A stretch of 44,365 nucleotides of DNA from Bacteroidota bacterium. GTDB lineage: Bacteria; Bacteroidota; Bacteroidia; Flavobacteriales; Flavobacteriaceae. Under the pieces are notes generated by a model. It had not been told where the DNA came from. It saw only the letters and a program-made list of their open reading frames with translations, and did no database searches. Below are positions 37,314-44,365 of this stretch, one piece after another. The stretch is taken from the NCBI GenBank assembly GCA_024279425.1, contig JAJRRO010000058.1, forward strand, positions 1 to 44,365, in the 5' to 3' direction. Position numbers and translations under genes: made by a program. Numbering within the stretch: the stretch's first letter is position 1; the number at the start of each line of letters is the position of its first letter.

Positions 37314-37859
37314 ATGAAAGAAGAAGTACTTATAGCGAAATTGAAAAATGGGGATGTAGATGCCTATGAGTTTTTGTTCAAAGAATATTATGACTGGTTA
37401 TGCAACTATATCTTTAAGTTGAGCGGCGATAGAAGCAGGTCTAAGGATATTGTACAAGAAACCATGGTACAGCTTTGGGAGAAAAAGAAACAAATTACCA
37501 TTAAGGGTTCTTTAAAAGGCTATTTGTTCAAATCATGCCATAATCAATTTTTACAGCAAATAAGAAAAGAAAAAAAACAGCCAGACTTATTGAACAAAAT
37601 CAGATGGGATACGATTTACAATAGTTATTTTGAGCAAAAAGAGGAGGATGTCCACATGAAGTCTACCTTACTTAAATTGGACGAGATCATAGATAAATTA
37701 CCGCCAAAGTGCAAAGAAATTTTTATTATGAACAAACTGGAGCGACGAAAGTACCGGGAAATTGCTGAAGATATGGGTATCTCAATCAAGACCGTGGAAA
37801 ACCAAATGTCCAAAGCCTTAAGGATCATTAGAGAGAATGCTTCGGTATTATTGTTTTGA
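37314..37859 (+). CDS. ECF-type RNA polymerase sigma factor (FecI-like)
   Basis: The start at 37314 gives 181 residues beginning MKEEVLIAKLKNGDVDAYEF. The longer frame would begin upstream of the likely promoter. Region 2 covers about 10-75 (DAYEFLFKEYYDWLCNYIFK, SRSKDIVQETMVQLWEKK). Region 4 covers about 120-178 (IIDKLPPKCKEIFIMNKLER, REIAEDMGISIKTVENQMSK). Region 1.1 and region 3 are absent, as is usual in ECF factors. It is divergent from the fecR-type gene with 90 bases between, an arrangement different from the usual sigma-fecR-receptor order on one strand. Confidence 0.93.
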   Translation: MKEEVLIAKLKNGDVDAYEFLFKEYYDWLCNYIFKLSGDRSRSKDIVQETMVQLWEKKKQITIKGSLKGYLFKSCHNQFLQQIRKEKKQPDLLNKIRWDTIYNSYFEQKEEDVHMKSTLLKLDEIIDKLPPKCKEIFIMNKLERRKYREIAEDMGISIKTVENQMSKALRIIRENASVLLF

Positions 37860-38495
37860 ACATTCCACCCAAATTTTGAAGAAGTGATACCAAGAAGCCA
37901 TTTTGATTAGGTACTTTCCACAATTGAACTTCTTGAAATAGGCATCGAGGTTGAGATTGGCATATTCTGGAGGCTTAAATCCCTTGCTTCGGTCAATTCG
38001 CTATAGAGCCAAAAGATTGTTGTTCACATGATCATATTACAGGTAAACGAATAAAGAGACGCTTTTTTTCTTTTTAAATTATTTTTTCGATTTCAAAGGC
38101 CGGCATATGATTAAATTTACCCCAAGTACTTATTGCGCATGAAACAATATTAACAGCCTAAGTTGTTGAGATGTATTTTGCCTAACAATCAATCCTCTCC
38201 CATTGGCTCTATCCATGACGGCCTTGGTTACCTTCGTTTGGGTTTGAAAAAGTTCCATAAGAAGAAGTTGATTGAAACAATTACCAAGGCGAATATTCCA
38301 GTGCTGATGTTTTTTTTCATTCAATATTCCCTAGGTAGGCAGTGCCAAAAATATGTTGATTAGCCGTGTGTAATAATATTTTATTCTAATATTAACCGCC
38401 ATGTCACTTATGATTTACCTATTAAATATAATGGTAATTTTAAAAACGTGACGGTTTTGCGACAAAAAAAGAGTAATAAAAAGATATTATTTGCA
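37860..38495. other. 636-base gap with at most decayed coding traces
   Basis: I find no intact gene here. On the minus strand about 37870-38010 can be read in two different frames as protein-like text (LTEARDLSLQNMPISTSMP in one, PPEYANLNLDAYFKKFNCGK in another), both quickly broken. A 64-codon frame at 38130-38324 (minus) and a 66-codon frame at 38163-38363 (plus) overlap each other and neither resembles a family I know. The stretch may be a degraded insertion or gene. Confidence 0.4.
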
Positions 38496-38528
38496 ATAAA
38501 AAAAGGAATTGCTCCTAAGCAACTCCTT
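38496..38528 (-). terminator. lysS terminator
   Basis: On the minus strand AAGGAGTTGC and GCAATTCCTT pair (one wobble) around a 6-base loop and are followed by TTTTTTATT. It sits 30 bases after the lysS stop. Confidence 0.85.
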
Positions 38529-38557
38529 TATGAAATATAAAAAAAGTATGTTCTATA

Positions 38558-40252
38558 TTATTCAACTAATTCGATGAAAATATATCCGTTTTCTGATTTT
38601 CTGATTTTAAGCAATTGGTTGTTGGCCAACGATTTAATAGACTTGTCCCATTTTTTATTGCTCAGCCCCATGCTCTCTTTTACCAGATGGAGTTCTAATG
38701 GTGCATATTCTTTTAAATGATTCATAATGGCTTTTTCTTCTTCCGTCAATACAATCGGCTTTTTCTCTGGTCTCATTTGCGGAAAGAAAAGAACTTCTTG
38801 TATCGAGGAGTTATTGGTCAACAGCATGACCAAACGGTCTATGCCAATACCAATGCCCGAGGTAGGGGGCATCCCATATTCCAAGGCCCTTAAAAAATCC
38901 TGATCAATGAACATAGCCTCGTCATCCCCTTTTTCGGAAAGTTTTAACTGGTCTTCAAAACGTTCTCTTTGGTCAATGGGATCATTTAATTCAGAATAAG
39001 CATTAGCCAATTCTTTTCCGTTTACCATCAATTCAAAACGTTCTGTCAAAGCAGGATTCGTGCGATGCTCTTTGGTCAACGGACTCATTTCCTTTGGATA
39101 GTCAATAATAAAGGTAGGTTGAATATAGAAATGCTCACATTTCTCCCCGAAAATCTCGTCTATCAGTTTACCTACACCCATGGTTTCATCTACTTCGAGA
39201 CCTAAGCCTTTAGCTGTTTCCTGCAGTTCAGCTTCATTCATGCCAGCAACATCAGCACCTGTATGGATTTTTATGGCTTCCAGAATGGGAATCCTTGTAT
39301 AAGGGGCCTTGAATTCTATTTTATTGTCACCCACAATTACTTTTGAAGTGCCATTGGCATCAATGGCCACTTTTTCCAAAAGCTGCTCTGTAGTATCCAT
39401 CATCCAGTTGTAGTCTTTGTATGCCACATACAATTCCATTACAGTGAACTCAGGATTGTGGGTACGATCCATACCTTCGTTCCTAAAATCCTTGGAGAAC
39501 TCATACACAGCATCGAAACCACCCACTATTAATCTTTTTAGATATAATTCATTGGCAATGCGCAAATACAATGGAATGTTCAGCGCATTGTGGTGGGTTA
39601 AAAAAGGGCGTGCAGCAGCCCCTCCATGTATAGGCTGTAATATTGGGGTCTCAACTTCTAAATAACCTCGGTCATTATAAAATTGACGAATACTGTTGGT
39701 GATTTTAGTACGCTTAATGAATGTCTCCTTAACAGATGGATTCACCACCAAATCCACATACCGCTGGCGATAACGGAGTTCTGGGTCATTGAACTCATCA
39801 AATACGTTACCCTCAGCATCTTTTTTAGGTAAGGGCAATGGGCGCAAGGCTTTGCTTAACATGGTAAAATCCTTGACCATCACCGTTTTTTCCCCAACTT
39901 GGGTTGTAAATAGTTCGCCTTCGATGCCAATTATATCACCAATATCGAGCAGTTTTTTGTAAACATCATTGTATTTGGTCTTGTCTTCGCCAACGCAGAT
40001 TTCATCACGGTTAAAATAAACCTGAATACGGCCTTCGCTATCCTGCAACTCGGCGAAGGAAGCTTTCCCCTGGATTCTACGTGACATTAACCGACCCGAA
40101 ATAATCACTTTTCTTCCTTCTTCGTAGTTCTCCTTCACGTTTTTTGAGGTAGCATCTACGGGATAGAGTGCTGCCGGATATGGGTCAATGCCCATTTCCC
40201 TTAATTTGGTCAATTTCTCTCTTCTAATGATTTCTTGTTCCGAAAGTTGCAT
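38558..40252 (-). CDS. lysS: lysyl-tRNA synthetase, class II
   Basis: I start at the ATG at 40252 (MQLSEQEIIRREKLTKLREM), the standard LysS beginning; a longer in-frame start (40336) would run through the promoter. The 564-residue enzyme has an N-terminal OB-fold anticodon domain (SGRLMSRRIQGKASFAELQD) and a class II core with motif 2 (DFRNEGMDRTHNPEFTVMEL) and motif 3 (GIGIGIDRLVML). After motif 3 and FFPQMRPEKK comes an extra C-terminal segment of about 65 residues (EEEKAIMNHLKEYAPLELHL onward) with a winged-helix look, a feature of Bacteroidetes LysS. Confidence 0.96.
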   Translation of the reverse strand: MQLSEQEIIRREKLTKLREMGIDPYPAALYPVDATSKNVKENYEEGRKVIISGRLMSRRIQGKASFAELQDSEGRIQVYFNRDEICVGEDKTKYNDVYKKLLDIGDIIGIEGELFTTQVGEKTVMVKDFTMLSKALRPLPLPKKDAEGNVFDEFNDPELRYRQRYVDLVVNPSVKETFIKRTKITNSIRQFYNDRGYLEVETPILQPIHGGAAARPFLTHHNALNIPLYLRIANELYLKRLIVGGFDAVYEFSKDFRNEGMDRTHNPEFTVMELYVAYKDYNWMMDTTEQLLEKVAIDANGTSKVIVGDNKIEFKAPYTRIPILEAIKIHTGADVAGMNEAELQETAKGLGLEVDETMGVGKLIDEIFGEKCEHFYIQPTFIIDYPKEMSPLTKEHRTNPALTERFELMVNGKELANAYSELNDPIDQRERFEDQLKLSEKGDDEAMFIDQDFLRALEYGMPPTSGIGIGIDRLVMLLTNNSSIQEVLFFPQMRPEKKPIVLTEEEKAIMNHLKEYAPLELHLVKESMGLSNKKWDKSIKSLANNQLLKIRKSENGYIFIELVE

Positions 40253-40271
40253 GTACTGGTGATTAAGGCTG

Positions 40272-40303
40272 CAAATATAGGTAGTCTGGGCAAATCTATC
40301 AAT
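40272..40303 (-). promoter_or_regulatory. lysS promoter (TTG / TAnnTTTG)
   Basis: On the minus strand the -7 element TATATTTG (40272-40279) lies 19 bases before the chosen lysS ATG. A partial -33 element ATTG (40300-40303) is 20 bases upstream of it, the same spacing as at tRNA-fMet. Confidence 0.6.
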
Positions 40304-40407
40304 CCAATAATCGGAATATTGATTTTGGGGTATCACTTTGTTTTTCGCTGTAACAAATTGGGTAATTTAGCGTCAAACAAGTACATCAATCAAAATATCC
40401 GACTACT

Positions 40408-40563
40408 ATGAGTTTTATCCGTGTGCTTTTGGCCATTCTTTTCCCTCCTTTAGCTGTTATTGGTAAAGGGTGCGGTTCTTTTTTAATTGTTTTACTTTTA
40501 ACATTTTGCGGATGGGTTCCTGGTGTAATCGCCGCCCTTGTTATCCTAAACAACCCTAATTAA
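40408..40563 (+). CDS. YqaE/Pmp3-family small membrane protein
   Basis: A 51-residue frame reads MSFIRVLLAILFPPLAVIGK, then GCGSFLIVLLLTFCGWVPGV and IAALVILNNPN. Two TM helices separated by a GKGCG turn, with the FPPLAV and GWVPGVIAAL motifs, are the signature of the YqaE/Pmp3 (UPF0057) proteolipid family. Members are stress-linked membrane peptides in bacteria, fungi and plants. A lipoprotein gene starts 6 bases downstream, so the two are probably one transcription unit. Confidence 0.92.
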   Translation: MSFIRVLLAILFPPLAVIGKGCGSFLIVLLLTFCGWVPGVIAALVILNNPN

Positions 40564-40569
40564 ATTTAT

Positions 40570-41307
40570 ATGTTTAAAGTTCGTTTTTGGTCATTACTTG
40601 GGGTATTGACCTTAGTGTCCTCATGCAATTTTACAGAGGAAATTTATTTGAACGATGATGGTTCCGGTAAAATATCAATCAATTTTGGCGGTTCTGAAAT
40701 GATGGATATGGCGGGTGATGAAATGATGCTGGGTAACGAAAAAGCGATTGATTCAACCGTATCTTTCAAAGCTTTTCTTGAGGAAAAGAAAGATAGTATT
40801 GCCACATTACCTTTGGAGGAGCAGGCAAAACTGAAAAAGTTAGACCCCTTTAATCTGCATATGATCATGAATCCGGAGACTAAGGAAATGAAGTTTGATA
40901 TGTATAGCAAATTTCAAAACGTCAGTGAGGTAAACGATGCGTTCAATGCTTTTCAAAATGCCAGTAGTTTGGGTCCTGGCCCAAAAAATCAAGGGCCATC
41001 AAACGGGGTGGGAAATCAGGGAACGGAGGTTGATTATTCGTTCAAATCGGGGACTTTTAAACGAACTACAAAAATAGTCGATAGCGTACTTCAAAAACAG
41101 AGTCTGGACAGTCTACAAGGAGCGGAAATGTTTCTGGGTAGCTCTACCTATAAATTAAAGTATCATTTTCCAAGAAAGATTAAATTCTCGACTGCGGAAG
41201 CGGCTACTTTCAGTGCAGACGGCAAGACCTTGTTTCTCGAGGTTAGTTTTCTTTCATACCTAAAAAACCCCGACACCTTGAATATTGAGGTTGAGCTTGA
41301 AGATTAG
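40570..41307 (+). CDS. conserved lipoprotein of unknown function
   Basis: The protein has 245 residues. It starts with a lipoprotein signal ending TLVSSC (Cys at about 19), followed by NFTEEIYLNDDGSGKISINF. A methionine-rich patch (GSEMMDMAGDEMMLG) is noticeable and recurs as LHMIMNPETKEMKFDMYSK. The C-terminal half is beta-rich (TYKLKYHFPRKIKFSTAEAA). I know similar lipoproteins in flavobacteria but no function. It is cotranscribed with the YqaE-type gene (6-base gap) and precedes lipB. Confidence 0.8.
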   Translation: MFKVRFWSLLGVLTLVSSCNFTEEIYLNDDGSGKISINFGGSEMMDMAGDEMMLGNEKAIDSTVSFKAFLEEKKDSIATLPLEEQAKLKKLDPFNLHMIMNPETKEMKFDMYSKFQNVSEVNDAFNAFQNASSLGPGPKNQGPSNGVGNQGTEVDYSFKSGTFKRTTKIVDSVLQKQSLDSLQGAEMFLGSSTYKLKYHFPRKIKFSTAEAATFSADGKTLFLEVSFLSYLKNPDTLNIEVELED

Positions 41308-41327
41308 AACCCAAGACATAGACTTTG

Positions 41328-41335
41328 TATCTTTG
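41328..41335 (+). promoter_or_regulatory. TAnnTTTG -7 element immediately before lipB
   Basis: TATCTTTG ends only 5 bases before the lipB ATG at 41341, predicting a leaderless or nearly leaderless transcript. No clear -33 TTTG is visible at 19-21 bases spacing. Confidence 0.45.
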
Positions 41336-41340
41336 TGCCA

Positions 41341-42057
41341 ATGAATAAAAAAGTCGCGCTTCAAGATCTTGGACTAAAGGACTATAAGGAGACTTGGGAC
41401 TACCAAGAGCTTATATTCCAAAACACAGTTGACCTTAAAATAAAAAATAGAAGGGAAAACTCCGAATTGCCAACCCCTAACCATTTTCTTTTTGTTGAGC
41501 ATCCCCACGTTTATACTTTGGGCAAAAGCGGGAACATTGAAAATTTGCTTATAGATGAGCAAATATTGGCCGAAAAAGATGCTAAATTCTATAAAATAAA
41601 CAGGGGTGGTGATATCACCTACCACGGCCCGGGACAGATTGTTGGATATCCCATTTTGGATTTGGATAATTTTTTTACCGACATTCATAAATACCTTAGG
41701 TTATTGGAGGAAATGGTTATCTTGACGCTGGCAGAATACGACTTAAAAGGGGAGCGCTCTGATGGAGAGACTGGTGTTTGGTTGGATGTAGGTACACCAT
41801 TTGCCCGAAAAATATGTGCCATGGGTGTACGGGCAAGTCGTTGGGTTACAATGCACGGTTTTGCCTTGAATGTAAACTCCGATTTGGGCTATTTTGATTT
41901 AATGATCCCATGTGGAATAAAAGGAAAATCCGTTACCTCGTTAAATGTTGAATTGGGTAGAAGAACAGTTGACATGGAAGAGGTCAAGGAAAAGTTATTA
42001 TACCATTTTTCTAGGCTCTTTGAGGCTAAGATTATTAAACGAAAAGTTGAGGCATAA
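41341..42057 (+). CDS. lipB: octanoyl-[ACP]:protein N-octanoyltransferase
   Basis: I start at the ATG at 41341 (MNKKVALQDLGLKDYKETWD), not the GTG two codons earlier. The 238-residue protein has the LipB signatures: HPHVYTLGKSG, RGGDITYHGPGQIVGYPIL, ARKICAMGVRASRWVTMHGF with the conserved lysine, and LMIPCGIKGKSVTSL with the catalytic cysteine. It moves octanoate from acyl carrier protein to lipoyl domains, the first step of protein lipoylation. LipA is not in this window. Confidence 0.96.
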   Translation: MNKKVALQDLGLKDYKETWDYQELIFQNTVDLKIKNRRENSELPTPNHFLFVEHPHVYTLGKSGNIENLLIDEQILAEKDAKFYKINRGGDITYHGPGQIVGYPILDLDNFFTDIHKYLRLLEEMVILTLAEYDLKGERSDGETGVWLDVGTPFARKICAMGVRASRWVTMHGFALNVNSDLGYFDLMIPCGIKGKSVTSLNVELGRRTVDMEEVKEKLLYHFSRLFEAKIIKRKVEA

Positions 42058-42088
42058 ACCTCAGCCATTACCAAATATACATTGGGTC

Positions 42089-42790
42089 TTACCTGCTTAG
42101 TTTGGTCAAGATAGACTTACTCATTAACCCTCCATTTTTTTTATAAAGCTCTTGCTTTACCATACCTACACCTTCTGTTAACCATAGTTTGGATTGCATT
42201 TCGTGGGTCGCACCCATGGTTTTTGATGTATTGGTTTCGGTGATTAAGAAGCAATCAAAGGTTCCCGCAGGGGTAGTTACCTTTTCTTTTTTTTCAACCT
42301 TTCTGTTGGTCATATCAACCTTAATGTTCATTTTCATGGCGCCCATGTTCATGCTAATGGTCACATTGGCATCAGCCAGTTCTTGCCCTACACTCAAATT
42401 ATTGGGTAACTCTATATCGGTACCGGTAATATCCATTTCCAGACCCATGTCTTCATATTGTTTCATCATTTGGGAAGGAAAAAGTGACTTGTAGTCTATT
42501 TTGATGCCAGTTCCTGTACACGTGAAATTATAGTTGGAACTATAGATTTCCTTTCCCTTTTTGTCTGTTAACTTTAATTCCATGGTAGCAGTGGTCTCAC
42601 CGTTGGAGTTCACCACTTTGGTAATTTTGTAATCGGTGACCCCATCAGCCTTATCCTTTTTATTGTAGGAGGTATATTGAAAAGCGGTACCTTCTTCCAA
42701 AGGGTAATACGTACTACAATTATTCTGGGCATATATCAGTTGGCAACCAATCGATACTAGAATAGTAAATACCAAAAATGTTTTTTTCAT
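42089..42790 (-). CDS. secreted DUF3108/TapB-like beta-rich protein
   Basis: The protein has 233 residues, with a signal peptide (TFLVFTILVSIGCQLIYAQ). The mature part begins NNCSTYYPLEEGTAFQYTSY, the usual opening of this group, and is largely beta-strand (VTDYKITKVVNSNGETTATM, MELKLTDKKGKEIYSSNYNF). Near the end come TTPAGTFDCFLITETNTSK and KLWLTEGVGMVKQELYKKNG, matching the DUF3108-like pattern of a two-layer lipoprotein-localisation-like fold. Function is unknown. The upstream gene is an OmpA-family protein on the same strand, 50 bases away. Confidence 0.8.
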   Translation of the reverse strand: MKKTFLVFTILVSIGCQLIYAQNNCSTYYPLEEGTAFQYTSYNKKDKADGVTDYKITKVVNSNGETTATMELKLTDKKGKEIYSSNYNFTCTGTGIKIDYKSLFPSQMMKQYEDMGLEMDITGTDIELPNNLSVGQELADANVTISMNMGAMKMNIKVDMTNRKVEKKEKVTTPAGTFDCFLITETNTSKTMGATHEMQSKLWLTEGVGMVKQELYKKNGGLMSKSILTKLSR

Positions 42791-42840
42791 CTTTTCGTGT
42801 TTTTAGGTTTAAAATCAACTATGGTTTTGACCACTGCTCA

Positions 42841-44184
42841 CTATTGTTTTATAAATTCTACCCTCCTATTCTGGGCTTTTCCATCAACGGTGCTATTGTC
42901 ATCTATGGGTACAGATTCTCCCTTGCCTTCAGTCAGAAGCCGGTCACCAGCAACACCATATACCGAAACCAGGGCAATTTTAACTGCATCCGCTCTTTTT
43001 TTGGATAGTTCTAGATTTGAGGCATCATTGCCATCGGTATCAGTATGTCCAACGATTTTCAACTGCATACTTTTTTCCTGTTGTAAAACCTGAAATATCT
43101 GACGAATAATACCCATAGATTGTGCCTGTATATTTGCTGAGCCTGAATCAAACAAAATGCCATTAGTTGATACCCTACCTTCTGAAATGAGTTTTCTTCT
43201 CAAATCCAAGCCACCTTCCGCTACTTTTAAGTTGCTGATAAACAAGCTTTCTTGACCATCCTTAAAACTATTCAAAGTAAATTTAACTCCCTTCATAATA
43301 CCGCCAGTAGGTAAAAGACGGGGCACATCCACATATTTCTTTTCATTTACCCATAGTCTAAAACGTTGCTTATTTACGCCTATTGAAATGTGAGGCTGAT
43401 TGAGAACTACCTGCCTAAGATCAGCAGTTATAGTATTATTGATTTCTCTTTTTCTATTGATATGATTTTGAACATTAATGCCAATGCCGATATATTGGCA
43501 AAATGGGATACTAATGGATGCATTATTATTACCATTTTCAAATTTTGTGTCTTCACTTAACATGACCCTGAGTGTTGCCGTTGACGAAGTTTTGCTAGTC
43601 AACCCCACTGCCAATATATCAAATTCAATGGTATATTCTTCAGGAAGAATTGGGACGTCTGGAATATAAAAAGTTCTATATCCTGGTAAGATTTTCAACC
43701 ACTTTCTTGAAGAGTCACCTATTGTAACTACTTCACCCGAACCGTTGGTATTCCATTTGGAAGGGAAGTCTCCGATAAAGTCATTTGAAAAATCATCAAA
43801 AAACAAAAGTTTGTCTCCAGGAACAAAATCAAATTTGCTATAAACAGTAATGGAATTAGAATCAGTGTTCCCCGGTGTTTCATTTGATCCACCCGAATTG
43901 GAGTTGGAACCAGAGCCTGATACTTTAGGGTCATTCCCTTGTGATGCTTGATTCCTTTCCTGATTTGGCTTTTTAGAACCCGGTTCGAGGATGCTATCCA
44001 AAACCTGATCAGTTTTTTTCTGGGTTTCTCTTTCTACTCTACGCTCAATGGTACGCTCAGCAGCTCTCTCTGCCCTTTCCCCCAGTTTTTTTAAAAGTTG
44101 GCCATTGACGTTCGTTGCAAACCCCAGTATTAATATGCAGGATACAACATATCTTAACGATTCTATTGAAGTTTTCATAATCAT
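42841..44184 (-). CDS. OmpA-family protein, peptidoglycan-binding
   Basis: The protein has 447 residues. A signal peptide (to about residue 28, TNVNGQ) is followed by a charged helical segment (ERAERAAERTIERRVERETQ) and a low-complexity Gly/Ser/Asn linker (SGSGSNSNSGGSNETPG). A middle beta-rich domain spans about 115-325 (KLLFFDDFSNDFIGDFPSKW), resembling a lectin-like jelly roll. The C-terminal OmpA domain (about 340-447) shows ILFDSGSANIQAQSMGIIRQ, KIVGHTDTDGNDASNLELSK and NRRVEFIKQ, which bind peptidoglycan. It probably tethers the outer membrane and may bind a glycan. Confidence 0.88.
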   Translation of the reverse strand: MIMKTSIESLRYVVSCILILGFATNVNGQLLKKLGERAERAAERTIERRVERETQKKTDQVLDSILEPGSKKPNQERNQASQGNDPKVSGSGSNSNSGGSNETPGNTDSNSITVYSKFDFVPGDKLLFFDDFSNDFIGDFPSKWNTNGSGEVVTIGDSSRKWLKILPGYRTFYIPDVPILPEEYTIEFDILAVGLTSKTSSTATLRVMLSEDTKFENGNNNASISIPFCQYIGIGINVQNHINRKREINNTITADLRQVVLNQPHISIGVNKQRFRLWVNEKKYVDVPRLLPTGGIMKGVKFTLNSFKDGQESLFISNLKVAEGGLDLRRKLISEGRVSTNGILFDSGSANIQAQSMGIIRQIFQVLQQEKSMQLKIVGHTDTDGNDASNLELSKKRADAVKIALVSVYGVAGDRLLTEGKGESVPIDDNSTVDGKAQNRRVEFIKQ

Positions 44185-44223
44185 GAAAATTTAGTGTTCT
44201 TTAAAGATAAGAAATAATACTAT

Positions 44224-44245
44224 TTAGTCGTTCCTTACCGACTAA
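44224..44245. repeat. 7-bp inverted repeat at the transposase tail
   Basis: TTAGTCG (44224-44230) and CGACTAA (44239-44245) are perfect inverted repeats around an 8-base loop. The transposase stop codon lies in the loop. It could be a weak hairpin at the end of the mobile element; no T-tract follows. Confidence 0.5.
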
Positions 44246-44363
44246 GGGTTTGATGTTTATTGATTAGTTGAAATGTTAATTTGATAAAAAGCCAAAGTGA
44301 TTTTTCAAGTTCCGCTTTAAGTTTTTTCATCATTTTCTTCAAATTCCATCCAGCGGCGGCCAA
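44235..44363 (-). CDS. transposase C-terminal fragment (IS5/IS1182-like), cut by window edge
   Basis: On the minus strand an open frame runs in from the right edge, reading LAAAGWNLKKMMKKLKAELE, then KSLWLFIKLTFQLIN to a TAA. The pattern LA-A-x-G/A-W/F-N-LKK-x-M followed by a hydrophobic tail is typical of the end of IS5/IS1182-type DDE transposases. Catalytic residues are outside the window. The family call rests on 42 residues only. Confidence 0.6.
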   Translation of the reverse strand: MAAAGWNLKKMMKKLKAELEKSLWLFIKLTFQLINKHQTLSR

Positions 44364-44365
44364 AA

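Noticed and set aside
38130-38324. 64-codon minus-strand frame in the gap between the sigma gene and lysS
   Set aside because: No recognisable motif and overlapped by a similar-sized frame on the other strand; treated only as a possible remnant.
40253-40336. N-terminal extension of lysS
   Set aside because: It spans the lysS promoter, and the standard LysS beginning is at the internal ATG.

Overview
The window looks like the chromosome of a marine-type member of the Flavobacteriaceae (Bacteroidetes). The evidence is a low-GC sequence, several Bacteroidetes promoter elements of the form TAnnTTTG, and family content typical of the group: a GSCFA protein, a FecR/ECF sigma/STN-domain TonB receptor set, DUF4136 and DUF5522 proteins, a lysyl-tRNA synthetase with a C-terminal extension, and flavobacterial neighbours around era, der and alaS. 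Genus cannot be fixed from the sequence alone.

Region 1-3960 is accessory DNA. It opens with the tail of an IS6-family transposase and its terminal repeat, followed by a lipoprotein beta-propeller gene. Next come a decayed IS3-family transposase tail and possible ends of another IS. Last is a tyrosine recombinase with an overlapping gene of unknown function, lying just 3' of an intact initiator tRNA gene (tRNA-fMet, 3978-4050). This is the likeliest place for a poorly described mobile unit.

Region 4100-13550 is conserved housekeeping: an AGCS sodium:amino-acid symporter overlapping era, a two-TM protein, der, a MerR-like regulator overlapping an M23 peptidase, alaS and a GSCFA protein. Region 13660-23200 holds a frameshifted Tat-exported DinB-like gene, a CE15-type carbohydrate esterase and a pterin-dependent aromatic amino acid hydroxylase with a long C-terminal extension. 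It continues with a DUF4136 lipoprotein, a 52-aa DUF5522 protein, a small HEKIH-motif protein, an overlapping run (D-cysteine desulfhydrase-like enzyme, GH73/LysM lipoprotein, hemL) and two or three small secreted proteins with clear terminators.

Region 23500-31600 is one minus-strand block: a large PSCyt1/DUF1549/DUF1553 protein, a DUF1501 Tat protein, a secreted sugar isomerase-like TIM barrel, a membrane DUF2231-cytochrome-LRR protein and a DASS transporter. The spacing (1-nt overlap, then 31, 12 and 51 nt) suggests one operon for extracytoplasmic oxidation or breakdown of a substrate and uptake of an acidic product; the substrate is unknown.

Region 31800-37900 has an amino acid permease pseudogene, then a trans-envelope signalling unit: a TonB receptor with an STN domain, a FecR anti-sigma protein and a divergent ECF sigma factor. 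After about 700 bases with at most decayed coding traces come lysS, a YqaE/Pmp3 membrane peptide, a lipoprotein, lipB, a secreted DUF3108/TapB-like protein and an OmpA-family protein. The window closes inside another transposase (tail at 44235-44363), so both edges are IS elements.
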